64,000 nt of DNA from Argopecten irradians (GCF_041381155.1 NC_091143.1:40316996-40380995); one strand, 5' to 3'. Counted from the first letter of the stretch, positions 37,301 through 57,660 are shown. The notes: generated from the sequence alone by a model not told the origin. Translations and numbers: made by a program.

Positions 37301-39692
37301 ACGGTATGTAACACTGGAAATAATGATAATGATGGTTTCATCAAAGTTTTCAATTTTCATTATTTCTTTTCCCAAAAATCTGCATTTGTTTCACAATTTC
37401 TAAAATCTATTGCCATATTCCGAGATAGTGAAAGAAACAACAACAGGACGATATTTTATATACCAACATAAACAAGGTTTGAAGCAACACTAGTCTAGTA
37501 CTGTACGTATATTTAGCTGTAACGCAAGGGGCATAACTCAAAACACCATCTATTCTACCATTACACAAGTTAAAAGTTAAAAACCATCTATTACTAAACC
37601 AAATATATTTTCAGTTATTCTAAAATGAGAATTTGAAGAAGAAAAAATGTTTAAAATGAAAATTTAATTTTGATTATTTTACAGGCGTCTGCTGCTGGTT
37701 TTGAAAATCAAAGTGCCAAGGCCACTCATCATAGATGCTGTGAATGAAGGACTCAAACAAAGGAATAAAGAAATTGTTTTTTTTTCCATTTAAATATTGA
37801 ATTTAGTATACTAAGTGTTCAGTGTTGAATTTCAGAGTTTAACAAAATATATTTACAGTATACCGTATTTATTTTATGATATTTAAAGTTTTTCAAGAAC
37901 AATAAGTTGAATAACTCATTTTCCTGAAATAACTGTAATACATTTTATATCTAAATTATTTCTGAAATTACGATTTCAACACCAATGAAACCGTTCAGAA
38001 TCTGAGTACCATTCTTTATTTATTGCTAAATTATCAATTTCTCTTCAAAGACAAAAAAAAAGTAAACATATCCGTATCTTAAGATCCACTTAACATTGAA
38101 GAATATTGCCAATTAAAAGGTACATTATTTGGTCACTTATAACACTCAAACTTCTTTTGAATTCATAAGAACGCTAACATCAAGAAAACTTCATGCAATG
38201 CATCAGACTTTAGCAAGTCTTCATAAGGCTCCGTACATTACATGGCAATATAAGTTCATTTGTTACTTTAAGTTGCTTGTACATATAAGATCTATATTAT
38301 CATTATATTTTGTAAGTTTATGTTGATAAATTTTGTACTTTTTCCTTTTCAATATAACGCAGTTGTCGATAAACCAAAAGACACAACTACCAGTGACAGA
38401 TCAAGGGAGGAAACACATACTTTTACTGTGCAATAATATCATCAGATAGTTCGTCAATGTAACAACACAAAAAAACTTTATAAGCGTTATAAGAACTTTC
38501 TTTTGCAGTTACCTTCCTAACATTTGATTACAATAATCGATCAGTAGCATGAATTACGTAAAATTTAAATAAACATACACAATCCAAAATCCACCGAAAG
38601 TCTGTCGTGGAAGAAGACAGCGACGAAGGCGTTGTTCATGATTTTCTGGAGACTACTGATCTCGGAGTAATACAAATATCATAGAGTCCCAACTGAACAC
38701 TTAAAACACTCCATCCATGGTGTATATGTATGTACAAATTCAATGTCTGTGGTTTTGAATATTGAGGTTTTATTTTTTCATACCATCAAGTATTACGTGA
38801 AATGAACAAAACAACTTTTAATTTTCATCGCGGAGTGGTTTCATTGTTTCGATGTGCACAGGCTTGCCGAGCGTACCTAAGAATGCTGTTTCACAGCATC
38901 AAAAAATATAACAGCCTAAGCCAACGTTACGCCAAATTTATGAACAGATGACTTAGGAGTACTGTGGAGGCTATTGCATTAATTTTACATTTTTTTTTTC
39001 GTTACCAAAACCAGAAGCAGTCCAATATAGATAATGTAAATTGCTTTTGTTTTCCTTTGCTGGCAAATCTTACACTGATATGACTATCCAGTTGCTTTGT
39101 AAGCAGCATGTGCATCTTTTTGATGATTTCAGGATTCTTCTTGTGAATAGGGCGAAGATGCTTTTGGAATAACTGTAACCTGAAAGAGAAAATATTTCAT
39201 ATATAGGCCTAAGTATATTTTTTGTAGATATACTGGTATCAAAGTTGCTTGTACATGGTTGCAAATAGTATGTAGGCTTGTGTGAATCTAAAACAACTTC
39301 AAAGAAATATTGTATGAAAGTATATTGGGATCGCAAATACACGTACATTATCATAGGCCTACATGCCTACGTCTGTACATGTAACTAGCTCTATAATTGA
39401 TATCAGCATAGATTGATTTTAAAGTGATTTCAACTCCTTCATATAATTATCAGATTATAATTAGCCTTTATGATCCTCTGTAATTAACACTCCGACAATA
39501 TATAATACGTGCATAAGTTATAACTTTTACAATTGTGTACAGTTGAATTGTGACTCAGTCATACTTTGCAGATGAAATTATCTTTTTCCTTGCTTGTGAC
39601 AAAGCCTTATCAAGAATCTGCATTCTTCCTATTGATTCAGTCTTCTGCGAATCGTCGTTTGTCGCTTCCATAGATTCGCCTTCTTCCGCCAT
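34310..39692 (-). CDS. PMF1: PMF1/Nnf1-type kinetochore protein (MIS12 complex)
   Basis: Five exons in minus order, with GT-AG borders and matching phases: 39565-39692, 39074-39179, 36645-36745, 35136-35334 and 34310-34384. Together they encode about 202 residues, close to human PMF1 (205). Features matching the family are the start MAEEGESME, then SIGRMQILDKAL, LQLFQKHLRPI, EEQMEKILNDLDAIVE, and KEKAWRPSGNPQQDS, which parallels the conserved AWRPSG of PMF1. A C-terminal coiled-coil-like segment (QLQHVVSQLEQQNSLF) follows. The product is expected to anchor the MIS12 complex at centromeres. The start ATG at 39692 has a strong context (GACGCCATGG). The donor of the fourth exon (GTTAGT) is weaker than the others, so the last exon is less certain. 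ATTAAA at 34290-34295 could serve polyadenylation. It is head to head with FKRP. Confidence 0.87.
35983..36205. repeat. Foldback MITE in PMF1 intron
   Basis: Left arm TTTTAAAAAAACCACGTGTA...ATAAACAAAAT and right arm ATTTTGTTTTTC...CTACACGTGGTTTTTT are inverted copies of about 38 bp separated by about 150 bp of unrelated sequence. Confidence 0.7.
36899..37245. mobile_element. MITE of the CTACCTTTCCGG family, longer copy
   Basis: The left end CAACTACCTTTCCGGAGC and the right part (CAATTGTTCAGAAGGTGATGA to ACTCTACAAAATTATC) match the shorter copy at 57847-58004, but with about 200 extra bases in the middle. The right terminal repeat is degraded. It lies in a PMF1 intron. Confidence 0.6.
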
Positions 39693-40047
39693 GGCGTCAT
39701 TTGTAGAGCAGCGAACTGTTTTGACTTCGAATTCCGCGCGATTACATTTAAAACATACCAAATGATCTTCATCCTTGTAGGGTTTGTCGCCAGCGATGTG
39801 TTTTAAGCATTTTTGTGATGATGATTTTCTGGTAATTATAATACGAAACGGTATTTAAATTTTGGATGGAAAATTTGAAGCGAACAAATCCATAACACAT
39901 TATTAAATCCACCATGTTATACTTTTTTAATACATAAACTGATTGATAAATATAAGAAAACATACAATACCTTTTGAATCAAAGAGCTTTATATATATTT
40001 TCTTTTGTGTCGTATTTTCCTGTAATTTGCAATTTGCTTTAACCAAG
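39693..40047. promoter_or_regulatory. Probable bidirectional promoter of PMF1 and FKRP
   Basis: A 355-bp gap between two divergent start codons. No TATA box could be assigned with confidence. The close head-to-head arrangement makes a shared promoter likely; this is an inference from the layout. Confidence 0.6.
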
Positions 40048-41673
40048 ATGTCAGCCTCCGGCTCTCACTATGAAAACAAACACAGAGGACAGAAAAAACA
40101 CGGATTTAAGTCTTATGCAGATTTTAACTTCTTTACCCGTAAGCGTTTATTGAAGCTTGGTAGCTTACAGTATATGAAATGTCTTATGATAGTTCTCGTG
40201 ATCAATTTGTTGGTGTTTTTATACCTGATATATGCGCATAATCTTTTCTCATTGGACCAATACGTGTTGTCAGCGAACGGTGCTTCTCAATACTACCGGG
40301 AAGATGCTCAGCATTTATTACTTGCTAAGGAAGTGACAGTGATCATACGTGAATTTGAAGATTTCGAAAACCGTGTTAATAAAACTGTTAAAAACTTTAA
40401 ATGGATATCCCCATTCATGACTGTGATTATAGTTGCGGATAATATCCCATACCCGCCAATGGCTGTAAACTTCAGTCAAACAGTGCGCTTTGTAAATCTT
40501 CAGTTGCATCCTATGCTAGAAAACCCAACTGACACACTGAAGAGAATGATTACAACTCCATACACTTTGTTTATACCTGATGGTACAAATATAACTCGAT
40601 CATATGCCTTACTTCAGGCAGTTCGAAACATGAAAACCCGGAAGCTTATTAAGGCTTTAGCCATTCCGATTGGATATGAAAAACTTACCTGTCCTGGAAT
40701 GGATGTACACTTGCGGTCATGGTCTGTTGATTTTACCAACTTTGTTGGCGGCGAAGGAATGTGTGACTATGTGCAAGGAAGCCATGCACTGTTGATGTCG
40801 ACAAGCGACCTGTTTCAATTGACAAGTCCATTTGAACGCCCCTTGTATGTATCCTTGTACATGCAGTTAACACTTAGAAGGTGGAAAACAGGAATATACA
40901 CAGGTGAAGTTTTTACGCCGAAGACTATATTTAAAAACTTTAAAAGTGAATGGAAACATAAACACATGGAAGAATTACGCCTTGAAAGTACTATGAAGAA
41001 ATTTGAAATTAAAAAAGTGTCCTACGACAAACAAAAAGTGATATATTATGGATGTACAAAAGAAACGGAAAGATGCTTTGGAACAGTCGTCAACAGCATG
41101 CCTGAATTTCTGTATAAAGGGAAATGGACCCCGCCCTGTTGTCTAAAAGCAGTTAGAGAAACAGCAAGACATGTATTTAATATGTTGAACAAATGCTCCG
41201 CTCGTTACTGGTTAGAAGGTGGTAGTTTGTTAGGAGCAGCAAGACAAAAGGACATAATTCCATGGGATTATGATGTTGACATTGGCGTCTATAGAGAAGA
41301 TCTTGACTATTGTAAACAGTTTGTTACCTTGAAAGAAAAGGGGAGTTTTACAGATGAAGCAGGCTTCCACTGGGAAAAAGCGACTGAAGGAGAATTCTTC
41401 AGGATTCACTATAGTGTGGTTAACCGTAATCATGTAGACATATTCCCATTTTATTCAAAGTCAGGAATAATGACAAAAAACACTTGGTTTAAAACACATA
41501 GACAGGATACAGAATTTCCTGAACATTATCTGAAACCACTAACAAAGGTAGAATTTATAGGCATGAATGTTTCAGCGCCAAATAATATCAGGCAGTTTTT
41601 AGAATATAAATTTGGTAAAGGAGTGATTGAAAACCCAAGGTTTCCTAACTCAGAAATGGTGGTTGGTGGATAA
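40048..41673 (+). CDS. FKRP: Fukutin-related protein (ribitol-5-phosphate transferase)
   Basis: Intronless, 541 residues from the ATG at 40048 (context AAG-ATG). The open frame extends 35 codons further upstream but only from a non-ATG codon. In animals FKRP adds ribitol-5-phosphate from CDP-ribitol to alpha-dystroglycan glycans in the Golgi. A signal-anchor is at about residues 43-63 (MKCLMIVLVINLLVFLYLIY); Met43 (40174) would be an alternative start similar to the human one. The stem domain has VIIREFEDFENRV and NIPYPPMAV. The zinc-binding cysteines Cys336, Cys343, Cys364 and Cys365 keep the spacing of the human site. The catalytic domain has RYWLEGGSLLGAARQ and WDYDVD (Asp407, 409, 411), then HVDIFPFY, FPEHYLKPL, APNNIRQFLE and KFGKGVIENP. 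All expected active-site residues are present. AATAAA follows at 41766-41771. Confidence 0.97.
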   Translation: MSASGSHYENKHRGQKKHGFKSYADFNFFTRKRLLKLGSLQYMKCLMIVLVINLLVFLYLIYAHNLFSLDQYVLSANGASQYYREDAQHLLLAKEVTVIIREFEDFENRVNKTVKNFKWISPFMTVIIVADNIPYPPMAVNFSQTVRFVNLQLHPMLENPTDTLKRMITTPYTLFIPDGTNITRSYALLQAVRNMKTRKLIKALAIPIGYEKLTCPGMDVHLRSWSVDFTNFVGGEGMCDYVQGSHALLMSTSDLFQLTSPFERPLYVSLYMQLTLRRWKTGIYTGEVFTPKTIFKNFKSEWKHKHMEELRLESTMKKFEIKKVSYDKQKVIYYGCTKETERCFGTVVNSMPEFLYKGKWTPPCCLKAVRETARHVFNMLNKCSARYWLEGGSLLGAARQKDIIPWDYDVDIGVYREDLDYCKQFVTLKEKGSFTDEAGFHWEKATEGEFFRIHYSVVNRNHVDIFPFYSKSGIMTKNTWFKTHRQDTEFPEHYLKPLTKVEFIGMNVSAPNNIRQFLEYKFGKGVIENPRFPNSEMVVGG

Positions 41674-41765
41674 TTCACTTTAATACATATACACATACAA
41701 GTATTTTTCAGGTATATATAGTGCCATTTTTGAATACTTGTTGACGTCGGTTATTGATTTTAAGC

Positions 41766-41771
41766 AATAAA
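41766..41771 (+). terminator. FKRP poly(A) signal
   Basis: AATAAA 93 bases after the FKRP stop codon, the first such hexamer downstream. Confidence 0.65.
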
Positions 41772-41941
41772 ACATTCCCATCTATAATTTTCTTCATGTA
41801 ATTTATAAATTTTATATTTTTCCAGATATAGTATATTTAAGTGAAAGGATAATCATGACTTACATGTGTTTTTAAGTATGCTGTTTAAATTATTCCTGTG
41901 GTTTTCACATTTTGCTTTGATTCAAAGATAATTCAAAGGGA

Positions 41942-42699
41942 TTTTTAGGTCGCAAAAGGGCTACAAAGATTATTCAAATGAAGGACCTTGTCTTTAATTC
42001 AAGGTCACAGTGGTTAAATAGGCTAAAATCTTTAAACAACTTCTTCTCAAGAACCAAAAGGCCCAGGGTACTCATATTGGGCTTGCAGCATACTGGGATG
42101 AGGGGCTAGCTACTAATTAAGTTTGTTCAAGTAAATGACCTTGACCTTCAAGGTCACAGGCGTCAAATAGGTTAAAATCTTTATATGACTTTTTCTCAAG
42201 AACCAATAGGCCCAGGGTACTCATATGGGGTCTGCGGCATGCTGGGATGAAGGACTACAACGATTATTCAAATGAAGGACCTTGTCCTTAATTCAAGGTC
42301 ACAGTTGTCAAATAGGCTAAACTTTTTAAACAACTTCTTCTCAAGAACCAAAAGGCCCAGGGTACTCATATTGGGCTTGAGCATACTGGGATGAAGGACT
42401 ACCAAGTTTGTTCAAATGAATGACCTTGACCTTCAAGATCACAGGCGTCAAATATGCTAAAATCTTTAAACGACATTTCTCAAAAACCAAAAGGCCCAGG
42501 GTACTCATATTGGGTCTGCAGCATGCTGGGATGAAGGGCTACCAAGTTTGTTTAAATGAATGATTTTGACATTCATTCAAGGTCACAGGGGTCAAATAGG
42601 CTACTATCTTAAAGTATTGCCTTAATTGTTGGGCATTACTATACTCTTTGAAGTGTTATATTGTGCCAATAGTCAGATGAGGACCATAGGCCTCTTGTT
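41942..42699. mobile_element. Helentron-like (HINE/pearl-type) element with ~150-bp tandem core
   Basis: It begins TTTTTAGGTC and ends CATAGGCCTCTTGTT, matching the end signatures of the elements at 8706-11263 and 12094-14817. The core is four to five copies of a unit of about 150 bp containing TTCTCAAGAACCAAAAGGCC and CCTTGACCTTCAAGGTCACA. The subterminal inverted repeat is degraded. It lies just downstream of FKRP. Confidence 0.7.
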
Positions 42700-42747
42700 A
42701 GTGTACCAGCTCTGCCGCTGGTAGGTTGTATAACAATCAGTGCAACC

Positions 42748-43050
42748 CATCTTCGATGTTCGAGGGATTACTATCAATATGTTGATATATCCACCCCTGG
42801 AATATATGTATGTCATAGCAAAACTGAAGGCAACAGAAGACATGTTTTGGTCTTTTGGAATACACCAAAAGTATCAGATAATGGTACACTGTGGTTGACT
42901 GTATGGTTTTGAAATTGGGCGTAGCTTTCTCTGTTATTTTCAATGGAAGACTGTCTGTGATAGGTCAGTTTTCCCTACTGAACTGCCTCTAGTTTTGATA
43001 TAAAGGTAGATATAAAATGTCAGTGATAGTAACCCTTTGAGTATCAAGGA
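42748..43050. mobile_element. MITE with ~25-bp terminal inverted repeats
   Basis: The left end CATCTTCGATGTTCGAGGGA and the right end, whose reverse complement is CATCCTTGATACTCAAAGGG, pair over about 25 bp with several mismatches. A related left end occurs at about 3481, and related internal sequence at about 4560-4640, in epimerase introns. Confidence 0.65.
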
Positions 43051-43279
43051 TGTTTTACACTCTGTTTAACCCAATAGATTTGTATTTGTCAACATGTCAA
43101 ACTCTAGGCTGTGTCAAAGTATGAGTGAATAAGATCGAGATATATCCATCGTGTTTTAGTCTGAGGTCATTCCAACACGTCACGTGGTGGTACCGTATCC
43201 GTTTACAGGTATGCTGAAATAGCATCTTTTTTCAGAGTGATGCGCTTTTGTTACAAAATGGGTATACATAGTATAAGTA

Positions 43280-43665
43280 TCTTGGATTTTGATAGTTAAA
43301 ATTTGTTACTGCTATTTCTCAGAAAGTGCTGAAGGGATCCTTCTCATATTGTAGGTTCCCCTAGGGCCCTTGTTGTGCATATTGCATTTTGGGACCGATG
43401 GCCGACAGGCCACCAGCTTGGATTTTGATAGTTACAGTTTGTTACTGCTATTGCTCAGAAAGTACTTAAGCGATCTGTCTCAAATTTTATAAGCAGGTTC
43501 CCCTTCGACCTTTTTTGTGCAAATTGCATTTTTGGATCGATCGGTCAACAAGATGGCCGACAAGTAGCCGTCTTGAATTTTGATAACTGAAGATCGTTAC
43601 TGTTATGTATCTCAGAAAGTACTGAAATGATCTTTCTCAAATTTCGTATGTAGTAATATGAAGTA
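43280..43665. repeat. ~140-bp tandem repeat, three copies
   Basis: Copies start at about 43289, 43430 and 43570 and share TTGGATTTTGATAGTTA, GTTACTGCTAT and CTCAGAAAGTACTGAA blocks. One copy ends with ATGGCCGACAAG-type sequence. Dispersed repeat family, not coding. Confidence 0.7.
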
Positions 43666-43799
43666 AAAGTTTGAAAAGCAGAGAAAAGATCCCTTTTTCC
43701 ATTGTCATATGTAGATCATTCTTTGGTGGGCGCCAAGATCCATCTGGGGTAAAAATTAGGGTCGGTCGGGTAAACCTAAACGGACATATTTTTTGACCT

Positions 43800-44870
43800 T
43801 ACTCTATGAGATGTACTGCATCAGTTCAGCAGTAGACAGAAAGAGCTCTAGTGAAGGTGACTTTTTGCCATGAAGACAGCATTGTTGCACGTTGATATAA
43901 ACGAATACAAACAGTACATCTTTGTTTAAAACTGAAATGAATCTAAACTAAAAATGTATTAATAATCACAATTATACTTGTGTATCGATATTTTAGATGT
44001 TATTAACATTTCATTTAGTCGTATGAGAACAGTTGATGTTTTGATATAATTAATTATATTTATAATAGATGTGTTTTTGTAGCAGATTTATAACCAGTCC
44101 GTGCTCATTGGAATAACATTATTGTGTATCTGCCATTTTCCTTGCCTAAACATATGTATTCGTCAATTTCCCAACTGCATTTGTCTCTTTTCATCTGGTG
44201 TCTTCGAATTATTTGTTTTCAATTCGTTTCCCGCTTTTGTTTCGTCAGATTATATTAGTAGCAATGGTAATAGTTTATGGTTTTCAAGTCTTTCGATACT
44301 TTTCCCTTTCCATTCTTTTCCATATCTGTTAACCATACGACCTAATTGTATTGTCGGAATATTCTCAAGCTGTAGAGACAAACTGCTGCTTGCTTATAAT
44401 TATATAATTACTATATACAGACAAACAGCTTCTTGCTTATAATTATGATATACAGACAAACAGCTGTTCTCCTATTACATAAAGGAGAAAGTAATCAAAA
44501 TATCACAGAAAATTTTCGATGGGCTTTAAATCGGTACTTTTGTCAGATGTATAGAGAAATTTAATGACATTGTATATAAACTACTTATATCATGCATATT
44601 TATTATTTTTGCTCAGAAAAGCATATAATGTAAATGCTGACGTATGTTTTCTAGATTTAAGAAATATGATGTGTGTAATTTACTACTGGATGTCATTTTG
44701 CTATAGATATACATCTATTTGCAGCCTATGCTGGTTAAACCAATTGCTCTACTTTCATTTTATGTACACTTGAAATCATTAATAATTTTCATATTTTCTA
44801 AACAAAAAGGAACTAGTTGAATAGTGATTTGATGCTTTCTCATTTAATGGCATGGGCCTACTAGTTTCAT
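43800..44870. other. Gene-free stretch
   Basis: Short frames only; no motifs recognised. Confidence 0.4.
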
Positions 44871-44874
44871 TAAC

Positions 44875-45023
44875 TTTAAGGAATTCCCTAACTCAGAATT
44901 TTCTGCACGATAGTCTTGCAGAGTTTAAGGAAAGCTGCATAACTTGATAATATAATGTAATGCTTTTCAAATTTTAAGTTAAAGAATTCCTTAAAGTTAA
45001 AAAATGTTGACGAAACTGGGCCT
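44875..45023. repeat. Short MITE with GGGCCTA-type inverted ends
   Basis: Left GGGCCTACTAGTTTCATTAA and ACTTTAAGGAATTC are mirrored on the right by GAATTCCTTAAAGTTAA and GACGAAACTGGGCCTA. The element is about 150 bp. Confidence 0.65.
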
Positions 45024-46340
45024 ATATTCATCATGCATGGTTCATTGATACCGCGTCTGTGTATTTTTGTTATAAAACTAAATATTTACACATAAATTTA
45101 CAAACCAATTATATCACCTTGTTATTGTGTAATAATAAAATGATTTTGCTTGAAGTACACTCTTTTTTTCGCAATTTGTCTTCTTTAAAAAAAATATAAT
45201 ATACTAACAAAAATAACAGGGCAGTAATAGAATCGTCTGAACAGCTTCTTTATTACATCAACGGGCTTCACATAATGCTTATGATTTGATTTGAATAACT
45301 CAGTGAGGTATAAGTCAGGCATTAGTTGTATACCATGCTTATTTACTTAGGTTTTACAATAAGACACATTGAGTTGTGGCATATTGATATCTTTGCCAAT
45401 AGTTTACTTGGACCAATAATATGCCGTTTTTAAAATTCGTTCTTCCTGTAATTATATGACGTCATAATACTTGACGTGCAATTCTTTCAAGCTTTACAAA
45501 ATAATCTCAAATTTCTACCCAACAGAAATGAGTGTAACATATAAAATAAACTTATTTAAATTACCATAGATCTTATTTTTACTAAATTTCAATTGAATTA
45601 GATAACAATAATATAATAATGCTTATCACGTTGCATTTCAATTGACGTCAAATTCTCCCACAAGTAGAGATGAATCTTCTGTTCTTGAGTAAGTAACTGT
45701 GAAACACTTCATTTTCACGAGATAAAATCGTGTAATTATGTAAGAGAACTCGAAACTTTTTTTCGCGTAATTTCCCCGAGAGAGCTCAAACATATAAAAC
45801 TGCATAATGATCAACAACCCTTGATCCCGAATTTAAGTTTTCGCGAATTTGTTGAAATTATATAACGAAAAATTTGGAATATAATACAGTGAAATCTGAT
45901 AAATAGTCAACTGAGAGAGAAAATATCAATATATTCTCTTTTCCAAATATATATGTCGGATTCGGAAGAAGACAGGTCCCAGCAAAAACAGGGTAAATCA
46001 ATGTTTACATAGTTAGTGTTAGAGATGTCTCCGTAATGATAAATGATGTCGGATATTAAAGGGAGTCGGTAAAGTTAGGTTCAACTGTTTACGCAAAAAT
46101 TCAGAGGTCAGTTATTGGCATCGATGAACAATGTTTTTTTAATGCTGAGTATACAAACTATGTATCTCTAGTCCAGTTATAGTTGACACATTTATTCTTA
46201 ACAATAGGTGTTTGTGCATTACGTCGCCTTCTTTACTGTGAAAAAGCTAACGTAGTACTATTACAACTACTGTGCTATTTTAAATGTCTTCGCACCGTTC
46301 GGTGTTGTTCAGAGTTGATTTCTATATGATCCCGACAGTA

Positions 46341-54546
<8,206 letters not shown>

Positions 54547-55663
54547 TGCCTGAGGAGTATCACTATAAGTTTCTATTATGACTAGACCCTCGTAGGTTTC
54601 TGTGTAAATACATCTGAAGATAGTGGGTATATATATATATATACACACATGTAGGTCATGTGATCGGATAAGCCATCCTAGCGGAAGGATACATGAACAT
54701 GTAGGCCTATCTAAGTGTTTCTATAATGAGGACATGTTATTGGGGTATTATTAGGTGATGATAAAACTCAGTGATTGAAGATATATAAATAAATATCTGT
54801 AACAAACATCATGCTATAATATTAGCACTTCTCTATATGTATTTTACATTGCAGGAGTGATTTTCATACTATCAGTTTTTCAGGGGTAGTTTGTATCACT
54901 TTAAGAAGTGATTTTGAGACACATCAATGACTGATTTTCAGACAAATTAGCAGTTCTATATTTAATGTGAATTGAGGAGTTTTTCAGACTATCATTTACT
55001 GTTCTCCATATCAAATATTTTGCATGTTTTGAATGTTTTTTAACTCTTATTATTATTTCTCTTTTAGTGAAATAATTGTCTAATGAAATTAATACCCCAT
55101 ACTAAGTATGACACGTCCCATGACTACGTATCATTCTGCAGATGTTCCATCGACTGCTTGATTGAGATATGTTTTGAGATATGGTAAAATGGAAAACACA
55201 GTTAAATAAAGTGCATTTATACATAGTGATGAATATGATAAATATACAAATGTAGCAGAATAAGATGAATTTAACTCTTGATTGACGAAATGTGTATAAA
55301 ATGAAATGTTTATATACGTTTGATTTTGTTTACTCTAATTTGGACACACTTTTGTATACGATTTTGGTGATACAGTTTCACAATACGAATCTGACACTGT
55401 GTAAATAATATATATTGATCAATTTCACTATCTTGTTATCTTTTATACATGTACTTATTTATTATCAATTTTAGATACCTCACTAGTTAGCGAGAAAAAA
55501 CGCAACTTATTACGTATATAGATGAAAAAGATAATGTTGAAATGCAATAAATAGTAAGAATAGGTATGACTCTATATGAGTTATCTTTAAAATGCAATAG
55601 AAATAAAACAATAGTACTTATTATTTTGACTCGTTTAACTAAAATTATATTCAAAATATATAT
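54547..55663. other. ALDH upstream region
   Basis: Expected to hold the ALDH promoter and any untranslated first exon. CTCAG lies just upstream of the start codon and could be an acceptor for a 5' UTR exon. A TA run occurs near 54632. No gene was recognised. Confidence 0.35.
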
Positions 55664-55752
55664 TTTTAAAGTTAACAGAGGGCAATTATTTATATTCGGC
55701 AGGTAAATATAAATAATTGCCCTCCACAAGATGCTGTTAACTTTTTAACCGA
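55664..55752. repeat. Small foldback sequence
   Basis: GAGGGCAATTATTTATATT and its reverse complement flank a 9-base loop. An outer pair AAAGTTAACAG / CTGTTAACTTT brackets them. Confidence 0.8.
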
Positions 55753-55789
55753 ATCAATTTTAACTTGTGCTGCATGTTCAGTTCAGTTC

Positions 55790-57660
55790 AAAACAAAATA
55801 ATTACTGTTTGTCCTCGAGATTCCCCTTGGATGCATAACAATATCAGAGCTGTGATAAGAGCTAGGAAACGTATGCATAGGAAAGCTTAACATACTCAAA
55901 GTCAAATCCATTGGAATAAGTTCAAAAAGTTACGTAATTCATTGTGTTAATGCGATAAGAAAAGCCAAGGCAGATTACAAAACTAAACTGTCAAATATAC
56001 TTAAACTTACTAAACCATGCACTCGACAATGGTGGAAATTAGCAAACACGTTTACTCGCTTCTCCAAAAAATCTGTTTCTATACCCCCTTTAAGATGAAA
56101 CACGGAACACCAGTCGGGTTTTACATCCGGTGATTCTGCAATTAATTAGCTACTTTATATTACAAATGATATTAGGAAAGCTTTAGACTTAAGGAAAGAA
56201 ATTAGAATAGTATTTTGTGATATAAGTAAGGCGTTTGACCGTGTTTGGCGTGGGGGGTTGATTTATAAATTGAAACTAGCGGGCTTATCGGGTAACATTA
56301 TTAAATGGTCTGAAAGTTATTCAAAAATATGAAGCAAAGAGTAGTTGTTGGCGGTAAACTTTCAAACTTCAAAAAAATTAATGCGAGTGTACCACAAGGG
56401 TCAATAATCGGTCCTCTACTTTTTCATATTTATATCATTGACATAGTTGTAAATTTACGAGGTAACGTTAAACTGCTTGCAGATGACACTTCTCTGTACG
56501 TTATTGTTAATAATCCAAATGTGGCAAGATCAATGTTGAATAATGATCTTGAAACTATTCAAAAATGGGCTGATACGTGGCTGGTGTCTTTTAACCCAAA
56601 CAAAACAGAAAGTTTAATAATATCACGGAAATTATTAGGATCCGATCATGGAGACATTTACTTAAATAACAGTGTTGTTTCTGAAGTTACCAATCACAAA
56701 CATTTTGAAGTTTGGTTCTCTTCAAATCTTTCTTGGAATATACATATAGACCATATTATAGAATCAGCCTCTAAAAGATAAAACATACTGAGAAAATTAA
56801 AATTTACACTTGATAGATACAACACATTTACATGCCATTCATTAGACCTATATTAGAATATGTGGATGTAATCTGGGACAATATTCCAAAATACTTAATT
56901 GATAGGTTAGAAAGTGTTCAAACAGAATTATAACGGGGGAACCAAACTTTCGAAAATAGAATTACTTTATAAAGACACACAATGGGAAAAGATAGTCGAA
57001 CGTCGTAGAAAATATAAACTTTTACAATATCACAAAATGGCTCATAACACATCTCCAACATATCTTTCCTCCATATTACCCCCTAGACCAACCGCAATTC
57101 ATACATACAACACTGGACGATCAGATGTGCATCAAATAATTCGCACAAAGACAAATTTGTATTATGAATCTTTTTTATCTTCATCGACTCGTGCATGGAA
57201 TGAACCTCCAGTAGATGTAAGAGAAAATTCCTCTATTAAGGTTCTCAATAATACTTTGAAGATGAAATCATAAGAACACCGTTTAGCTATTTTAACACAG
57301 GTAATAGATCAGACCAAATACTTCATGCTCGGTTGCGTCTAGAATGCAGTTTACTAAACCAACATCTTTTCGGTAAAAATCTTATAGATTCACCTCGTTG
57401 TGCATGTGGATTTATAATAGAAAAGTCTTTTCATTTTTTGTTCAATTGTATCAAATATGCTGACATTAGGCAATAATATCTTTCAGGTATATTCACAAAA
57501 TATAATATCGTTGACAATTTAGATATCCTTTTTTGGGGTGATCCTTCACTTGAAAATAACATGAAGGAGGAAATTTTTGTTTCGGTACAGAAGTTCATCT
57601 TTTACAGTAAAAGATTTTAGTAATTCATACCTTGTATGGTTTTCTTGTTTTATCACTGGT
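55790..57660 (+). mobile_element. Broken non-LTR retrotransposon (LINE), reverse transcriptase part
   Basis: Same family as the copy at 880-2330, but covering a different part. It begins at the endonuclease-RT linker (SPWMHNNIRAVIRARKRMHR). The RT follows with PQGSIIGPLLFHIYI and LLADDTSLYV, a form of the ADD catalytic motif, and then WLVSFNPNKTES. The post-RT domain is RPILEYVDVIWDN and RAWNEPPVDV, then a Cys-rich CACGF segment and a C-terminus near VQKFIFYSKRF. Several stops and frame changes break it and there is no intact frame: the longest is 150 residues (56329-56781). Confidence 0.88.

Noticed and set aside
39943-40047. Upstream extension of FKRP by 35 residues
   Set aside because: It starts only at a non-ATG codon. 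The ATG at 40048 has a good context and the family N-terminus is short.
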